64,000 nucleotides of DNA from Auanema rhodensis. Taxonomy: Eukaryota > Nematoda > Chromadorea > Rhabditida > Rhabditidae. This document shows, piece after piece, positions 1 to 13,244 of this stretch. The stretch spans positions 9,238,001-9,302,000 of the forward strand of contig OZ059897.1 of assembly GCA_964057225.1 (NCBI GenBank), in the 5' to 3' direction. Numbering within the stretch: position 1 is the first letter of the stretch; each line of letters begins with the position of its first letter. A model generated the notes under the pieces. That model made no database searches. It saw nothing but the letters and a program-made list of their open reading frames with translations, and was not told the origin of the DNA. The translations under genes and the position numbers were made by a program.

Positions 1-999
1 ACACCTTAAAATACGTGTTACAGGTTTTGCCCCACCACATGACATCATGGTCAAAATTAGAGAAAGTTATTTGAAAAGAGTTAGTTACACTACAATAAAA
101 AACATTTATCGTGACACTGAATTATCTCAAATGATTTCAGAAGAGAGTTCATGGACTATCAAGAAGAAAGCAAGCTGGTGATGATGATTTTGTTGCCAAG
201 CAGCTATAGATCTGAGATACATTATCTAAACTATACATATAATCAATTGACTGAATTTAACCTTTGTCGGTTTCATTCTCCATACACATTGTCAGGTTTT
301 TATGCTTTTTTTGCTCTCTCTTTTCCGTATTTCGCATCGTTTGTAATCACTTCAACCTTTTTTTTTCTTTCAAAATTTGTCATCCTCAATGATTCTTCGA
401 AAGCTAGCATGATTCAATAGACACACTAGATCTTCAAATACATTATCTTCAATATTATTCCGTCAGAAACATAAAACGTTTGACAAATTTGTGCACTTTT
501 CTGCTTTTTATATACATGTATGTATGTATCTTCAACTTTTCTCGATGATTCTTTTTGCTAACATTCAGACCGTTTCTAGAAAAACTTGTTTTAAATATTC
601 GTTTGACTTTCATAAAAAAATTTATTTTCCATTTTCCTGTTTGTTTTGGCTATTTGTCAACTTGGTCAATGTACAGTTGAATCCTATTGAATTATAACCT
701 GATTATCTAACATGTCTCTTTTCTTTTTTATTTTTTTCTGAGCATAAAAATCAAAGGGAATACCTAGAAAAAAAGAAAGAAAAAGCAAATGCGTCAAAGA
801 CAAGAGCTTATACGTTCACGTCAAATGAAATCACAATTATCAATAAACAACTTGAATAATACCATAGTAAATAGTAGTAAATCGCTTTATTTTATTCATA
901 ATATTTAATTTATTTTCATTATTAAACTGTAATAAATAAATCTTTTTTTTAATAATAATTGGATAATCATATTTTATAATTATAAAAAAACTTCTGACG

Positions 1000-1009
1000 A
1001 TGACGTCAT
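1000..1009. promoter_or_regulatory. CRE-like palindrome upstream of gene A
   Basis: A perfect ATGACGTCAT palindrome (CREB/ATF or bZIP consensus) lies about 270 bases before the gene A start codon, at the point where base composition shifts from AT-rich to mixed. Seen directly; function is inference from the consensus only. Confidence 0.4.
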
Positions 1010-1216
1010 TATATAGAGCAACCTGAAAAGTAAAAAAACGAGCGCAAAGTTGTCCTAAGCTGGACGAGGCAGCTCAAAAGTTCGATTTTGCTCTCTTCTA
1101 GTCTTCATTGGCTTCAGTCGTCACTAGAGGTCATTGTAACGGCTCAACGAGCGTCACAGTATGCTCAATGACCGGTCTTCAACTGACCATAATACAAGGA
1201 GCAGTATGTTAGCAGA

Positions 1217-1224
1217 TATATAAA
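1217..1224 (+). promoter_or_regulatory. TATA box of gene A
   Basis: TATATAAA occurs 58 bases before the ATG of gene A. Genes C and D have a similar TATA element 40-60 bases before their start codons. This suggests strong, tightly regulated core promoters and conventional start sites close to the ATG. Confidence 0.6.
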
Positions 1225-1281
1225 GGAAAATGAGGTATCTTGTCGTGTTGTGTGGTCAATTTTTCCCTTTTTCGTCTCAAC

Positions 1282-3288
1282 ATGATTCGAATAATCTTGC
1301 CTATTTCCTTCCTGTTTTTACATACATACGTAGCGTTAGCTGATGCTGAGATAGGAATCAAGGTAAATATCTTTTGCTCAATTTCAGAGATTTATCAGCT
1401 GTAACATGTGCTCAACTCGTCAATAAGTATTCGTATTTTAGAATTCTACAATAGCTCATACTCGTACAAAACGACAATGTTGTAATGCATTTCAAACGTC
1501 TTGCTGTCCAGCCCGACCACCTGTAAGTTTCTGAATATAGAATCTAACAGTTAATGATATATCCTAAAGCCATGTCTTCCAACATGTATTCAACAATGCC
1601 AATCAACATGTACTGTTATGCCTTGTAGAAGTAACTGTATGAATAGTTGCCGAATGCAATGTGGTTTCAATACTCAGGTAATATTATATTCTCATTTAAT
1701 TGATTCTGATGTTTTTGAGTATGAGGAAGTATATTCAGGTAATGCCAACATGTAATCAATGCCAAAATAACTGCATGCAAACATGCAGGACACAAATATG
1801 CTTTAGCACTTGTCAGCAGAACAATTGTGGAAATATATGCCGATCGGTAAATTTTCTAAGCAATAACATCCGCAAATACTGTTGAATATACTTCAGAACC
1901 CAACATCTTGCTCTCCCAATTGTGTCAACCAATGTCAATCCCGATGTGCAACTCCGATTTGTACTCAAGGCACGTCTAAGTTTTATAAAGTTCGAAGATG
2001 GCGAATACAATATATAAAAAGAAAAACATTGAAAATTGGAAAACATTTTTGATTTTATATCCTCCCTAGTTCATGCTTCGAAGATTAACGACTAGCTGAT
2101 AATTTAAATAGAAAGTTAGAATCCAACGTAATTCATTGTGAAGTAGTGTAGACGTGTGAAGCGGTTGTACACATAACAATGTTTGCGAACATTTAGGTTT
2201 TTTTTGAGTAGTCAAAGAGGAAAAAACCTTCAAATGAGTGACCTCTTCTTCTTCTTTTTCTCCTTCTGATTCTAAAAATAATTTTTTCTCTCTCGTATAG
2301 CTTGTACAACATCGTGCGGATGCTCACCTCCACCAACACCTCCAACCGTCATCATCGTACCAACTCAAGCTCCACCAGCTTGTATTCCAGAATGTAGGCA
2401 ACAATGTATGAATATTTGCACAACTGTACCATGTATACAAGTAAGATTTCGATTTGTTTTGATTTTCTTACTAAACTGTTCTTTCCTTTAAAGACATGCC
2501 AGAATAACTGTGCAAACACATGTGGAAATGGATGTGGCTCATCTGGATGCACAATGAGAGCCACTCCAATGGTAAAGCATTTATCTTCAACTACAAAGAT
2601 GTACCAAAAACATTAATAAGCATTGAAACAACCACGAAAGATGCACCGTGTACATACAAACTTTCATCTCATTTTGTTTTAAATTTTAGGTTCAATGCCG
2701 TACGTGCCAGAATAACTGTTACTCAACCTGTACTCAACCATATCAAGTCTGTCAAGCAAAATGCGCTAACACATGTTCGAACGCATGCCAGCAGGTGGCA
2801 GTAAGTTTCAATTCTGTTTTTTTTATTAAAACTTTCAATTCAAGATAGGAAATTAGATTAAGTTTGTTTTTCAATATATAACAATAATAACATTTTATTC
2901 AAAAAAATATGAAAAGTTCAAACTTCAACTGTTAAATAGCAATCTAGACACTAACTTGTTCTCCGAAATTTTCTAAACTTCCTTAGTTTTAAAACATTTA
3001 CATACATTATCTATCCCTACTAACAACTTGCACAGCTATCAGCTGAGATGATGGACGACATGTATTACGATAATCATCAAGCGAATCTTCCAGACTACAA
3101 CGATTATGTCGGGTCGGTCGAAGACAAACTTATTTTCCAGCACTTTAGCATAAATGAAACTTAGCTTGATCGACAACCTCATACATCATACTTTTTTCTT
3201 TCAGATACCATGCCAATATGGGCCGTCCGGCGGGTGCATATGCATTCCAGGATATGCGGTTTGCGGCAATCAATGCTGCCCGTTCTAG
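1282..3288 (+). CDS. Gene A: secreted Cys/Gln-rich CxxxC-repeat protein (ABU/PQN-like)
   Basis: About 320 residues. Exons as read: 1282-1362, 1442-1522, 1570-1677, 1739-1846, 1897-1969, 2301-2440, 2494-2571, 2690-2800, 3036-about 3116, 3205-3288. Exon 1 codes for a signal peptide (MIRIILPISFLFLHTYVALA) and ends in phase 0. Exon 2 carries RTKR at 1463-1474, directly before the first cysteines (QCC). Then follow modules of C-x3-C-x3-C spacing rich in Gln and Asn, a Pro-rich linker in exon 6, a short acidic Asp/Tyr segment (exon 9) and a tail ending GNQCCPF. The pattern fits the nematode CxxxC cysteine-rich repeat found in ABU/PQN proteins, which are associated with pharyngeal cuticle; that function is inferred. 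The exon 5 donor appears to be GC rather than GT (see findings). The exon 9 donor is ambiguous (after 3107 or 3116). A TATA box precedes it and a poly(A) signal follows. Confidence 0.85.
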
Positions 3289-3467
3289 CCACAATCTTCA
3301 TGTGATTCAGTCAATTATTGTTATTTTATTAATATTTGTTTTGTAAGTAGAAATACTAGACGATAGCTATTGTATTCAACACATTCCAAGCAGCCTAGTA
3401 TCTCTAACAACTACAAACAAAGCAATATAGTAAATTCTTCATTTAAATTATTGTCAAGTGAGGGTTA

Positions 3468-3473
3468 AATAAA
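3468..3473 (+). terminator. Poly(A) signal of gene A
   Basis: AATAAA lies about 180 bases after the stop codon of gene A, on the coding strand. It is the first canonical hexamer downstream. Confidence 0.5.
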
Positions 3474-6400
3474 CCATTTAATTTGAAAAAGAAATATATT
3501 TCTTTTTGCGTTGATAATATATCTTTGTGCTTCTTGTCAAGAGTTCAATTAAAGAAAAACAGATAAGATGGCAAACGGAAGAGTGAGAGGGTCAGCCGAC
3601 TTGCAGCTGATGGTAAAGTATAGCAGAGGAAAAATGAAAATTAAGGAAGAAAACCGATAAGAAAACGGTTGTTCATGATTTTGAACAACCAACAATGATT
3701 TTTTCTTCTTTTTTTTTAGTATTTTATATATTCTTATCATTTCTGTATATAAAATATTTTGACTTCGCCCCCCTTCAATAATTGCAAAAAAAAAGTTCAC
3801 ATCATGAGTATCATCTAATGTTCTTTTTCAAATTTTATTTTGTTAGCAAAGCTTCTAGGATTACAAACCTTTTTTCATCTCAATTTGTCTTATTTCATCT
3901 AATTAAATTATTTTTTATTTAAATGAATAATTTATTTTTCTTTTCATCATCTAAAATATGATCAAATAAGGTCGAAATAAGAATTTTAATGTAGTTTAAA
4001 ATGTTTTCTTCTCCAAATTCAGAATATATTTCACAAAAAGAAGATACATCTATGTATTTCTATAAATATGTACTTGTATTTATTTAAAATTCTCTAAAGC
4101 AACATCTTTAATTCAATTAAAATAGAACTTTCTAGATTTTCTATATATTTATGATAATCTAGATTGCAAATCTGGAATTCTTAGTCTGTTATTCATGTAC
4201 TACCAGTTTCCGTGAACGGAAGTTTCGATGATCTATCTTCACAGAAGTACTCTTCTCATTCTTGAATAGCTTCTTCTTTTACCCCTATTCATTTTCTCGT
4301 CTGATGGTTCTAGTATGAAACAACTTCCATCAAGCAATCTGTCCTTTCACTAGATTCAATATGAAAAATCACCACAAAGTACTATACGCGCTGAAAAATT
4401 CAATCTTTCCTCTCTGTAAACATCTCGTACTAATTGCGTCTCATTTTCTTAAGGAATTCAAATATAAACTCTTGATTATGTACAGTCCAGACGTTAATCT
4501 CCTTATTTTTCTGTATTTTATATTCTTATTGCCTTATATTATTAATATTATTATTATTCAATTTTATAAATGTATTTATACATAACTCTTAAGCACAATA
4601 AAGAAAATAATCAAAGTCCATTTTGTTGATGATCATCTTGGTGGCACTTATTCTATTTTTCTCATTCGTCCTCTTAACTTTATTTTATTTTATTTTTCAA
4701 TTAATTTCTTCCTCTTTTACTTTTGTTCTTTATTTTAAGTATCAAATCAAATGATTCAAGAAATGTTTTATGAAAAATCTTTCTATTTTGTACCTCATTT
4801 ACTGATTAATTCCTTGCTTGGTGCTTTTCCTGGAATGAGATATATTGAGTGTTATATGCATGTGCATGTGTGTACATCTCATAATCTGCCAATATAATTG
4901 AGATAAAACAAAATATTTTTTTTCTTTTTTTTTCCCTCGGATTATACAGGCTTTCACTATTTTTTTGAACTTTTTGTCTACAAATTTAAATACTGAAGAA
5001 ATAGAGGAAGAGGTGAGAGTGTGTGAGAGAATATCATGTAAAGAACAGTTTTTTTTCTTTTCATTTTTCTGCAATTCTCATAACATGGATCGGATGAGAG
5101 AAGTTATTTGATTTTTTTCTTTTTTTTTTTTTAATCTACCTTCAGCGGAATAAACAATCTAAAATACAACAATAGAGTTATAATTCTAATTTGATTTGAT
5201 AGGAATTCTTTTCGAACGAATGATATATTGAGTTTTGAAAAGAAAAAGCAAAAGAAAATTCACTTTTGAGCTGAGTAATCTGCAATACAAGACGAATAAC
5301 GACATTTGATCATGAAAAACAACTTTTCTTTCATTGTGTTGTGTCTGTTACAAAACTGAGACAATATCTACGTAAGATATGACAGTTGTCCTATGCATAG
5401 ATCATGAGGTAAGAAGAGATTTTCAGTTATTCTGAAGTAGATGAAACAGTTGCTTCTGTGAGTGTGTGTATGCGTTCTAATCTATATATAAGTGTGTATG
5501 TATGCTAGCTTTAAGAATAAAAGCATTGGCAGCACATCAAGTGAGAAAACCGCAAGAAAAAAATGAAAAAATAGATTTTCATTATTGGTCTGTGAAGATC
5601 TTACGGTGATCGAGAAGATGCGAGCAGTCAAACACAACCGTTCTGCATAGGCAATCTCATAGAAATGACATAACACACGTGAAGCTCGCGGGGAAATTCA
5701 AATGAGAGAAAGCAAAAAACCGAAAAGAAAGAGAGAGAAGCGATAAAGAGAGAAATAAAGAAAGAGGGATAGGAAACGTTGAAGAAAATAATGAAAATCC
5801 AACAGATAGCAGATACTTTAGACAGGAACGCGGATGTCGAATTGAAGAAGAAAACTTTCCGAGTCAAACACATTATTCTTTTGCTCCCTCTTTCCTTTTT
5901 TTTCTTTTTCCCTCCCTATCTCTTCCTCTCTTACTTCCATCTTTCGTCTTCTTTTTGCTGATTTAATCAACGCTATTTTTATTTATTTTTTTTTGCTTTT
6001 GCTGTTTTAGGAGAGGTTTTGAAGACAAATTGTTTTCTTCTATCAGTACTTGAACCGAAAGTTAAATTTGTGCCGAGCTTTAAGCATAGTGGAAGAAAAA
6101 TAGTTTAGTTTTTTCAGTTTTGCGTCTGAACATCAAAAGTTAATTGCATTTCTCGTGTCATTTTAAAATATTTGAACTTTTATTTTATTGTTATTCACAG
6201 AACAAAATTTGTGTTTATTCATGGTAATGTATATGAAATACTATTCTAAGTTCATATAATATTTAGTTGATGAAACATAAATATTAAGATTTGTTGTGTT
6301 GATCATTTCAAATTTTCTCGTTTACACATTTCTTTTTAAAAATGATATAAGGATATTGTTCCTGATGTTTTGAATTTCATTCTCTCAACTACTATTTCAG

Positions 6401-7831
6401 ATGGCCAAATATTTTTGTTTCTTTTTTTTTCTCTTTTTTTTATATTCTGGATTCCGGTTTATGAAAATCATGAGAGACTTTGCTCTTTAATCAAAATTCG
6501 GCTTATGTATCAACAATATGTTACTTTGACCTGCTTTGATGTTTCATCTGCTTGCAGTACCCTTCCATAGCTCTCAAACTTCATATCCAATCTTCGGCTC
6601 AGAATAGATGTCGTAAGTATTAATCTTCTTGATCTTATTATATTTCATGTTTAGATGAATATATGTATATATATATATATATATCAATTTCAAATCATTT
6701 CTGATAAATCAAGTTAATTAATATGCAAAATATATTTCTTAATTATGATTATAAAATCATTTAAACTTGAAAAAGTTCAGTTAGCAGATGTTTCACTCTC
6801 TTCATTAAACTCGTGCAATTATCTTGCTATTGAGAGCTAGTTAGATAGCTAACACACATACACACTCATCACATACATACATACGTCGTCAGTTTCTGTG
6901 TCATCGTTATCATTCATTCATATCATCAACATCATCGTCATTTCCTATCATCAGCCTTTTTTTCAATTTTCTATTTGATTTTTTGAACTGTTAACTCATT
7001 TAATGAAGAGAAGAAACTAAAATGAATTTTCACTGACATTATAGTCAAATATCACGTTTATCATTTAATTTTTCAATTATTTTCATATAATTTTGTTTGT
7101 AATTATTGTATATCTATTCATGTTCATATATATACAACATGATATGTTTGTTCTGATGTGCTTGCTTCTGCTATCTTTCTCCATTTGCATCAATCTCTCA
7201 GTTTTAGTTGCAAATCCAGATCATATTATCTGTATTCATTCTTAATTTACTTACAATCGCCTAAGTCTTTCTGACAATTTTTCTAACACTTTAAGCTCAA
7301 ACAAATACATTTTTCTTCTATCATTGCCAATCTCATAAAGGTATCTGAAAAAGAAGGAAGGGGTGGGAAGAATAACGACAGCATCATATGCACAGATGTT
7401 TTATATGCGGAAACAATACTCAACACACTTTTCCGTCTATTTTTCCGCTTCCATGCAAATTTTCTCCGGTTAAACTTTAGCAATGAGCAAAGATCTTAGC
7501 TCCAATTTGTGACTTCTCCATGTTTTTTGGTTTCAGTTCCTCCCTCTCCTCCTCCGCACGCTCGACAGGAAAGAAGCATAAACTAATTTTTCAGATAGAG
7601 CTAATCTGGCTGACCTCACAACAACTCTATTCAACTTCGTTCCAGCATAATTTCCTCTTAACGTTTTTGTTTTAAATCAAAAGAAAGAAGAAGTTGTCAT
7701 ATCGAGAAAGCAACTTTTTTTTGTTTTTTCCATGTATTATCTCGAGTATCAATCACAACATCAACATGTTGAATACAAACATGCATAGTATGTGTATATA
7801 CATACATATTAGGGATACATATTCTTTTACT

Positions 7832-7833
<2 letters not shown>

Positions 7834-7869
<36 letters not shown>
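7834..7869. repeat. (TA)n microsatellite
   Basis: A pure alternating TA run of about 35 bases. Shorter TA runs occur near 6660-6685, 41890 and 59743-59760. Confidence 0.9.
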
Positions 7870-7871
<2 letters not shown>

Positions 7872-8456
7872 TTTCTCTTAACAAAATCTAAAAATATATT
7901 TCTAAAAGATATTTATAATCAAACGACCTTTCCCACACTATATTATCCTATTTTACAAAGTTTTATTAATTGCCTTTGCCAAACTGAAACTCCCCAGTCT
8001 TTGATGATGGCGTTGATGATGTCATATTGATGTTTTCCCAGTTTACACGCAACAATTGTAGAAATCTTTCCTTTTTTTTTGAGAATAGAACAATGACGAC
8101 CCCAAAATAGCCATAAGCTGTAAACCAGAAATCAATTTATTTATTTTTTGTGTACTTTGATCTCATATGGAACTACATCCTTATATATTTATATTAATAT
8201 ATAACCTTTTTGTATTGTGAATTTTAAAACTTTGAAGTATGATCATCAAATTTTTTTTTGAAATTTCAACAAAAGACAGTTACAGTTACAATATTTTCAA
8301 TAGAAGAAGCTGAATAATAAATATTTACGCGAATAATATTTGTTTTCAAAGTATTGTAAGATTTATCCTGATGTCAACGATTTTCAGTTTGATTGACGTG
8401 AACACATCATCTGATGAAATCATTCACATCTCTGTCCTTTAAACGATCTGACGTTG

Positions 8457-8457
<1 letters not shown>

Positions 8458-8492
<35 letters not shown>
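8458..8492. repeat. (ATC)n / (CAT)n microsatellite
   Basis: About eleven perfect ATC triplets in tandem. The stretch is not in a supported reading frame. Confidence 0.9.
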
Positions 8493-11400
8493 AAGGAACA
8501 AATTATCTGTGTACAATATTCCGAATCTCTCTTTCTCTCGCTATCTTGTTCTTTCGTTCCTATGTACTACATACATGTGTGTAGCTGTTTTCAGTGATCA
8601 TCAATGTTTTAGCTTTTTACGTCATATTTATGGAATACATAATATGAATTTAACTTTCATATGCTAGAATATTACGTTGTATATCGTGCGGCTTCATCAA
8701 GATTTCAACGTTGTTATTTTAATTGCACTTTAGTACCTTCAGCAACTACCGTACGTGCCTGGTATACATATGTATCTATGTTTCATCTAGATAATACAAA
8801 ATTTGGTAGAATTATCAGAGGGCCTTCTCCTTCTTTCTCTCCTACGATTTCTCCATCTTTGGCTCTTTCTCGCCAATGTTGATAAAGAAAATCTGTGCGG
8901 TCTGTTTTTACTGTCTGGTGAGCTGCTCCCTGATAACATATTTTTGCATCTTCTTTAATTACATTTTATATCAACCTATATTCAAAGAAAATGAAAGCAG
9001 ATTGCTGATCATTCTTATCAGCTGGAGCACCAGCATTTTGCTAGACAATGAGACGGAAAATTTGACATTTTGCAACAGATATAACATGAACGAGTGACTA
9101 AACACATTCAGAAGAAGACAACTTCTTGCAACAATCAACAACAAGTAGTTGATTTAGCTCTCACCGGTTTTCTGGGAATTTGGGATGAATATCGGGAAAC
9201 AAGAGATCCGATAAACAATAAGAGTGCGTGAGCAAGACTTAAACGCAAAGAGGAATACCACTATCAAGATTGCAATTCGGCTGCCGAGATCGCGAAGGTG
9301 TGAATCTGTGAGCGACCGGATACGTCGATAAGCTTTGTTGAATATTTGTAGGAAAATATTGTGGTTGCAACTGCTGTTTATTACTTTAATTTTTGAATTA
9401 TCATACCGTTTGCACGGACGCAACAACACGTGTAATGTTTCACGTGTGCGCCACAATGCGTAAATTCACGACTTTCATTTGCTTTGACACCATAGCAACA
9501 CATTAAAATTAATTTTCTGCTGGGGTAGGTTGTTTTTTCTTTTATATTTTATTTATTATCACGCTCGTATGATTATTTTGAGGTTTAAATCTATCTATAT
9601 GTTTCGGGTATCTTGATTTTATTTCATTGTATTTGTCTCAAGTCTTCCGATCGTTCGTTGCGCAGCTGTTTCTAAAAATGCTGATATCTAGTCTTTTTAT
9701 CATTTCAGCTACTTAATAATTGAAATCGTGTAGATTAATATGTATGTAGTTTAATTTAATCATCTTTACAATTATTTCTATTGCAATGTGCCTCTTCGAT
9801 ATCCCGTGTGATCATTGCGAAACTCAATTTCATCATTTTATAATAACTTTCGAATGCCATTATGCGTTATAACATTGTTGTGCCAATTTATTTACTACTT
9901 ACTTATTCCACCTGAGTAAATATTGTTTTTTTAGTCAAAAGAGAGTAAAGTGAAAGACGTATTGAGAGAATAGGATGGCAAAAAAGTTCTCTTCTCTTGT
10001 ATTATGAGTAATGGATGAATGTAAAATACAATAAGACAGTACCAACGCTGCTGAAGAGAGAGAGGTACAAAGATATTGTTAGGAAAACAGACAATTGAGG
10101 GTGAAAGTAGAATCAAGAGAATACCAGTGCGCTGAATGAAGGCTTTACTATGTTTGTTTCTTGGCCCCATGCATTACACATCAACACACATGTGCGCTAG
10201 ACAAGTGTATCTATAGTTTGGAGAACAAGATAGAACAGTAGAAAAGCCATAAGGTACTCGGTGCATCGTGCACTCGAACGTTTTATTGCTTTGTTGTTTC
10301 TCCTTCGGATTTTTTTTAATCGTTTCTCTTTTCATGTATTAAATTGTTTTTTTGTACTTCTATAATCTTTCATTGTATTGGGCCCAACTTTGATCTTGTC
10401 ATATGGTTAGCTAGTCACGTCATCTTCAAGTCATTTGTGAGTTTTGATTCTTCGTTATTCATCTCATCATATACCATTTCTTCCATCTGGGTTTCACATT
10501 CTCTTGTTTTTATTCATCTAGCGACTTTTTCGTTGATTTCTTGATTTTTGATACCAACTGACCACATTGTATTTCATTTTTGTCATTTTTAGCCTAGTTT
10601 GATGTTTTAATTTTCTCGCAACATAACTATTAGCATCTTGTTACACCATTTTTTTCACATATTGTTGATGTTACTTATGAGACAAACTGGAAACATACAT
10701 AGAAAGAATGAATGAGCGAATCTCTGAACTGCAAATAAGGCATTGGCGTATTGCCAGCCCACGTGCAGGCGATAGAGAGCCGCGTGATACGGTTCGTCCC
10801 CGAAAAACGCATTCGGAAGAGTTCTTTCCAGCATATTCTTCTCATTCGGTCTTTGTACAACGTTACATACAGCTCTTATGCATGAACTAAAGTTTTTTCA
10901 GTTAAAAATGATTTCTTCAAATGAAACCTGCACTATCTACTACCCTTTCTGCGGCCAACAGTTCTTTTTAATATCATAAATGTTATTGTGGTATACTGAT
11001 ACTTTCCACCTAATGTTGTTGTTGCAATGACGTTGAAAGTTTCGGTTTACAGGGATCTGGATGGTCTCAGCTATTTTTACTCTACTTGTTCTACCATCTC
11101 CGCCCTTATGTTCGTTGGCGAGTTGATCATGTCTCTTCCTTGTTTTTCAACTTTGGAATACCACCACACTACATCCACATACTCAAACTTCAGACTTCGT
11201 TCCAAATTGACCTCGAACTTCGCTGCATTGCATCCAATCTCAGCATGTCATATCTATCGTCTTCATCATATTTTGCTTGGGCTTGTTTTTTCTCGCTGTC
11301 AACGCTCTCTGTGCCCGCAAGTGTAATCTTCTCTTAGTAGAAACCTGTTTCACAAGGTAAGTATTCTAGCATCTTCGTCTGCCAAGCTTCAGGTAACTTG

Positions 11401-13244
11401 ATAGTTATGCAATCTTTTGACATTTTCACAAACTACCTCACATTAATTTCATATATGTTGCTTATTTACAGAAGTGTGGGAGTCCGAAGTTCTGCGAATC
11501 TGTTGCCTTCGCGTCTGTTTGCTCCCTTTTCCTCTTTATTTCTAAGCGAAGGCAGTTTGAACGAACCTATCCAATATCTACCAAGTTCATCCGCACCAAA
11601 CCTAATATCCTCTCAGGTATCTAGTATCTCTCTTCGAGGTTTCATCCAACAGTTTATCTCTCTCGAAGCTTTTATATTCTCCGACATTTCGGTACTTCTA
11701 GTCTCACAGTTTAACTAACCTGCCGCTTTCTTTTCAGTAAGCATTAGCTCTTGAGATTCATTCTCTCATGTCGAGAATTCGCAGCGCAATTTCAAAGAAT
11801 TAGATGCATTTAGTAGCTGATTCTATTCTTGTTCATATGAAAGTCATAAAAACATTCTTTTTCCTATCTCGCTATCTGCTCTATATCATCTTTGTAGCCT
11901 TTGCTATCATCAACCATGTTGTGTATTTCCTTTATTGCTTTACGCGGAAATGGAAAGTTTGTATATGAATTAGCTTGTTTAGCACATCAAGCTATTCTTG
12001 TCCTATCTTCCATCATATGTTTACATTATTTCCTAGTTAGTTTGTCGCTATCCCGACTGACCATCAGTAATTTCTCGGAAATAACAGTAACATTATGTAT
12101 TTTCCTCTCAACTTTTAACAAACTTTTGAGATCTCATTCCACGAAAGTTTGCAATATTTCTAGTGCCTGAGGGCTTCTTGCGTGCTTCCCATCTGTCTCA
12201 TATTCTCATTTACCAGTTTTTAAGTTTTTTTTGCATTGTGGTAGTCAGTTGTCTCGTGAAGAGAACTAATGTCCAAGAATATCTCTACCTAATTGATTTA
12301 TCAGAGGTCTACCTTTTTGTTTTTACCGAATCTTATGCTTGCTCATTCGATTCTCTCGACGTCGGAAGATTTCAGTTCTATTGAATAGATCGCTCACTCT
12401 TTTCCGTGTAGTAGTGTGTCGTCATTTCTCGGCACGAATGAGGACTTGGTTTTTCATTGCCTATTATATATTCTCGTTTTTCTTTTTTTCTCAGATTTTT
12501 GCCTACCACCAGTTCTTATCGTCTTTCTATTTTATACAGAGTACTGACAATAGTTAATATTTGTTGGGCACTCCTCTCAATTCATTGATAAATAGTACCC
12601 ATCATCACTTAGCAGCGGTGTTCCTTTGTCCGTTGCTATCGTTCGCTTTCTACCATTTTAACACAATTTTCGTTTTTTTTTACATCTCATCAACTGTTCT
12701 TCCAAATTGCCTTCTCTTACAATATAACCCTTTTCCATATGTGACCTTGTGTTGTTGCTGCAAGTACAGCATCGTAATTTGGCACATTATAAATTGGCTT
12801 TTTGGTATTTTTTGTCCTTAAAATATGTTCTTCGTTCTTACCTCATTGAGGTACATTTCGACGTTATCATCATTATCAGATGAATGCACTCCATTCATCT
12901 TTCCTGATTACAATGGCCACTTGATCTTCTATCGTTACAGTAGGGCAGTGTTGTCGTACCGCTCGTATTCCCATTTAAGGGCTTGCCCTCTTCGCCTCTC
13001 CCATTAATTTCTTTTTTTTATAATTCTGTATATTATACATTAAAGTTTTGCAAAAGATGCTATACTTGCTGAATCATGAATTTGTTTCCAGGAATTGATA
13101 AGGTGCATCAATGTTTTAATACATTTCTTTTTTGTATGTGTATCGTTTCCTTTTTCACTTTTCGTCAAGCTCGACTTCTGTTATACCTGTTCATGTATCA
13201 ATTTGAATCGAATGTCTAAGCTATTTTATTGTAGATTACTAAAT

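Larger units (their letters stand above)
1..1281. other. Intergenic DNA upstream of gene A
   Basis: AT-rich, no supported gene. The two open frames here (151-420 and 491-697) are short, hydrophobic and of composition expected from T-rich DNA. From about 1000 the sequence becomes more GC-rich and mixed; that part is probably the promoter region of gene A. It contains a perfect CRE-like palindrome and a TATA box, listed separately. Confidence 0.6.
3474..13244. other. Gene-poor region between gene A and the BTB gene
   Basis: Nearly 9.8 kb without a supportable gene. Open frames on both strands are short, low-complexity (Phe, Ser, Leu, Tyr) and lack matching splice partners. The DNA includes homopolymer T tracts, a long TA run, a CAT-triplet run, GC-richer patches near 9150-9460 and 10680-10870, and a pyrimidine-rich stretch from about 11000 to 13000 on the + strand. 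It could hold distal regulatory elements, or non-coding transcripts that cannot be recognised by eye. Confidence 0.6.

Noticed and set aside
1282-3288. Metallothionein or venom-like Cys-rich peptide interpretation of gene A
   Set aside because: Cys spacing is C-x3-C with Gln/Asn-rich spacers and a furin site shared with three larger paralogues, fitting the nematode ABU/PQN type. There are no knottin or metallothionein patterns.
11027-11718. Several overlapping + strand frames of 80-106 codons
   Set aside because: Pyrimidine skew removes stops in more than one frame at once, and none shows protein-like periodicity. Kept only as a compositional observation.
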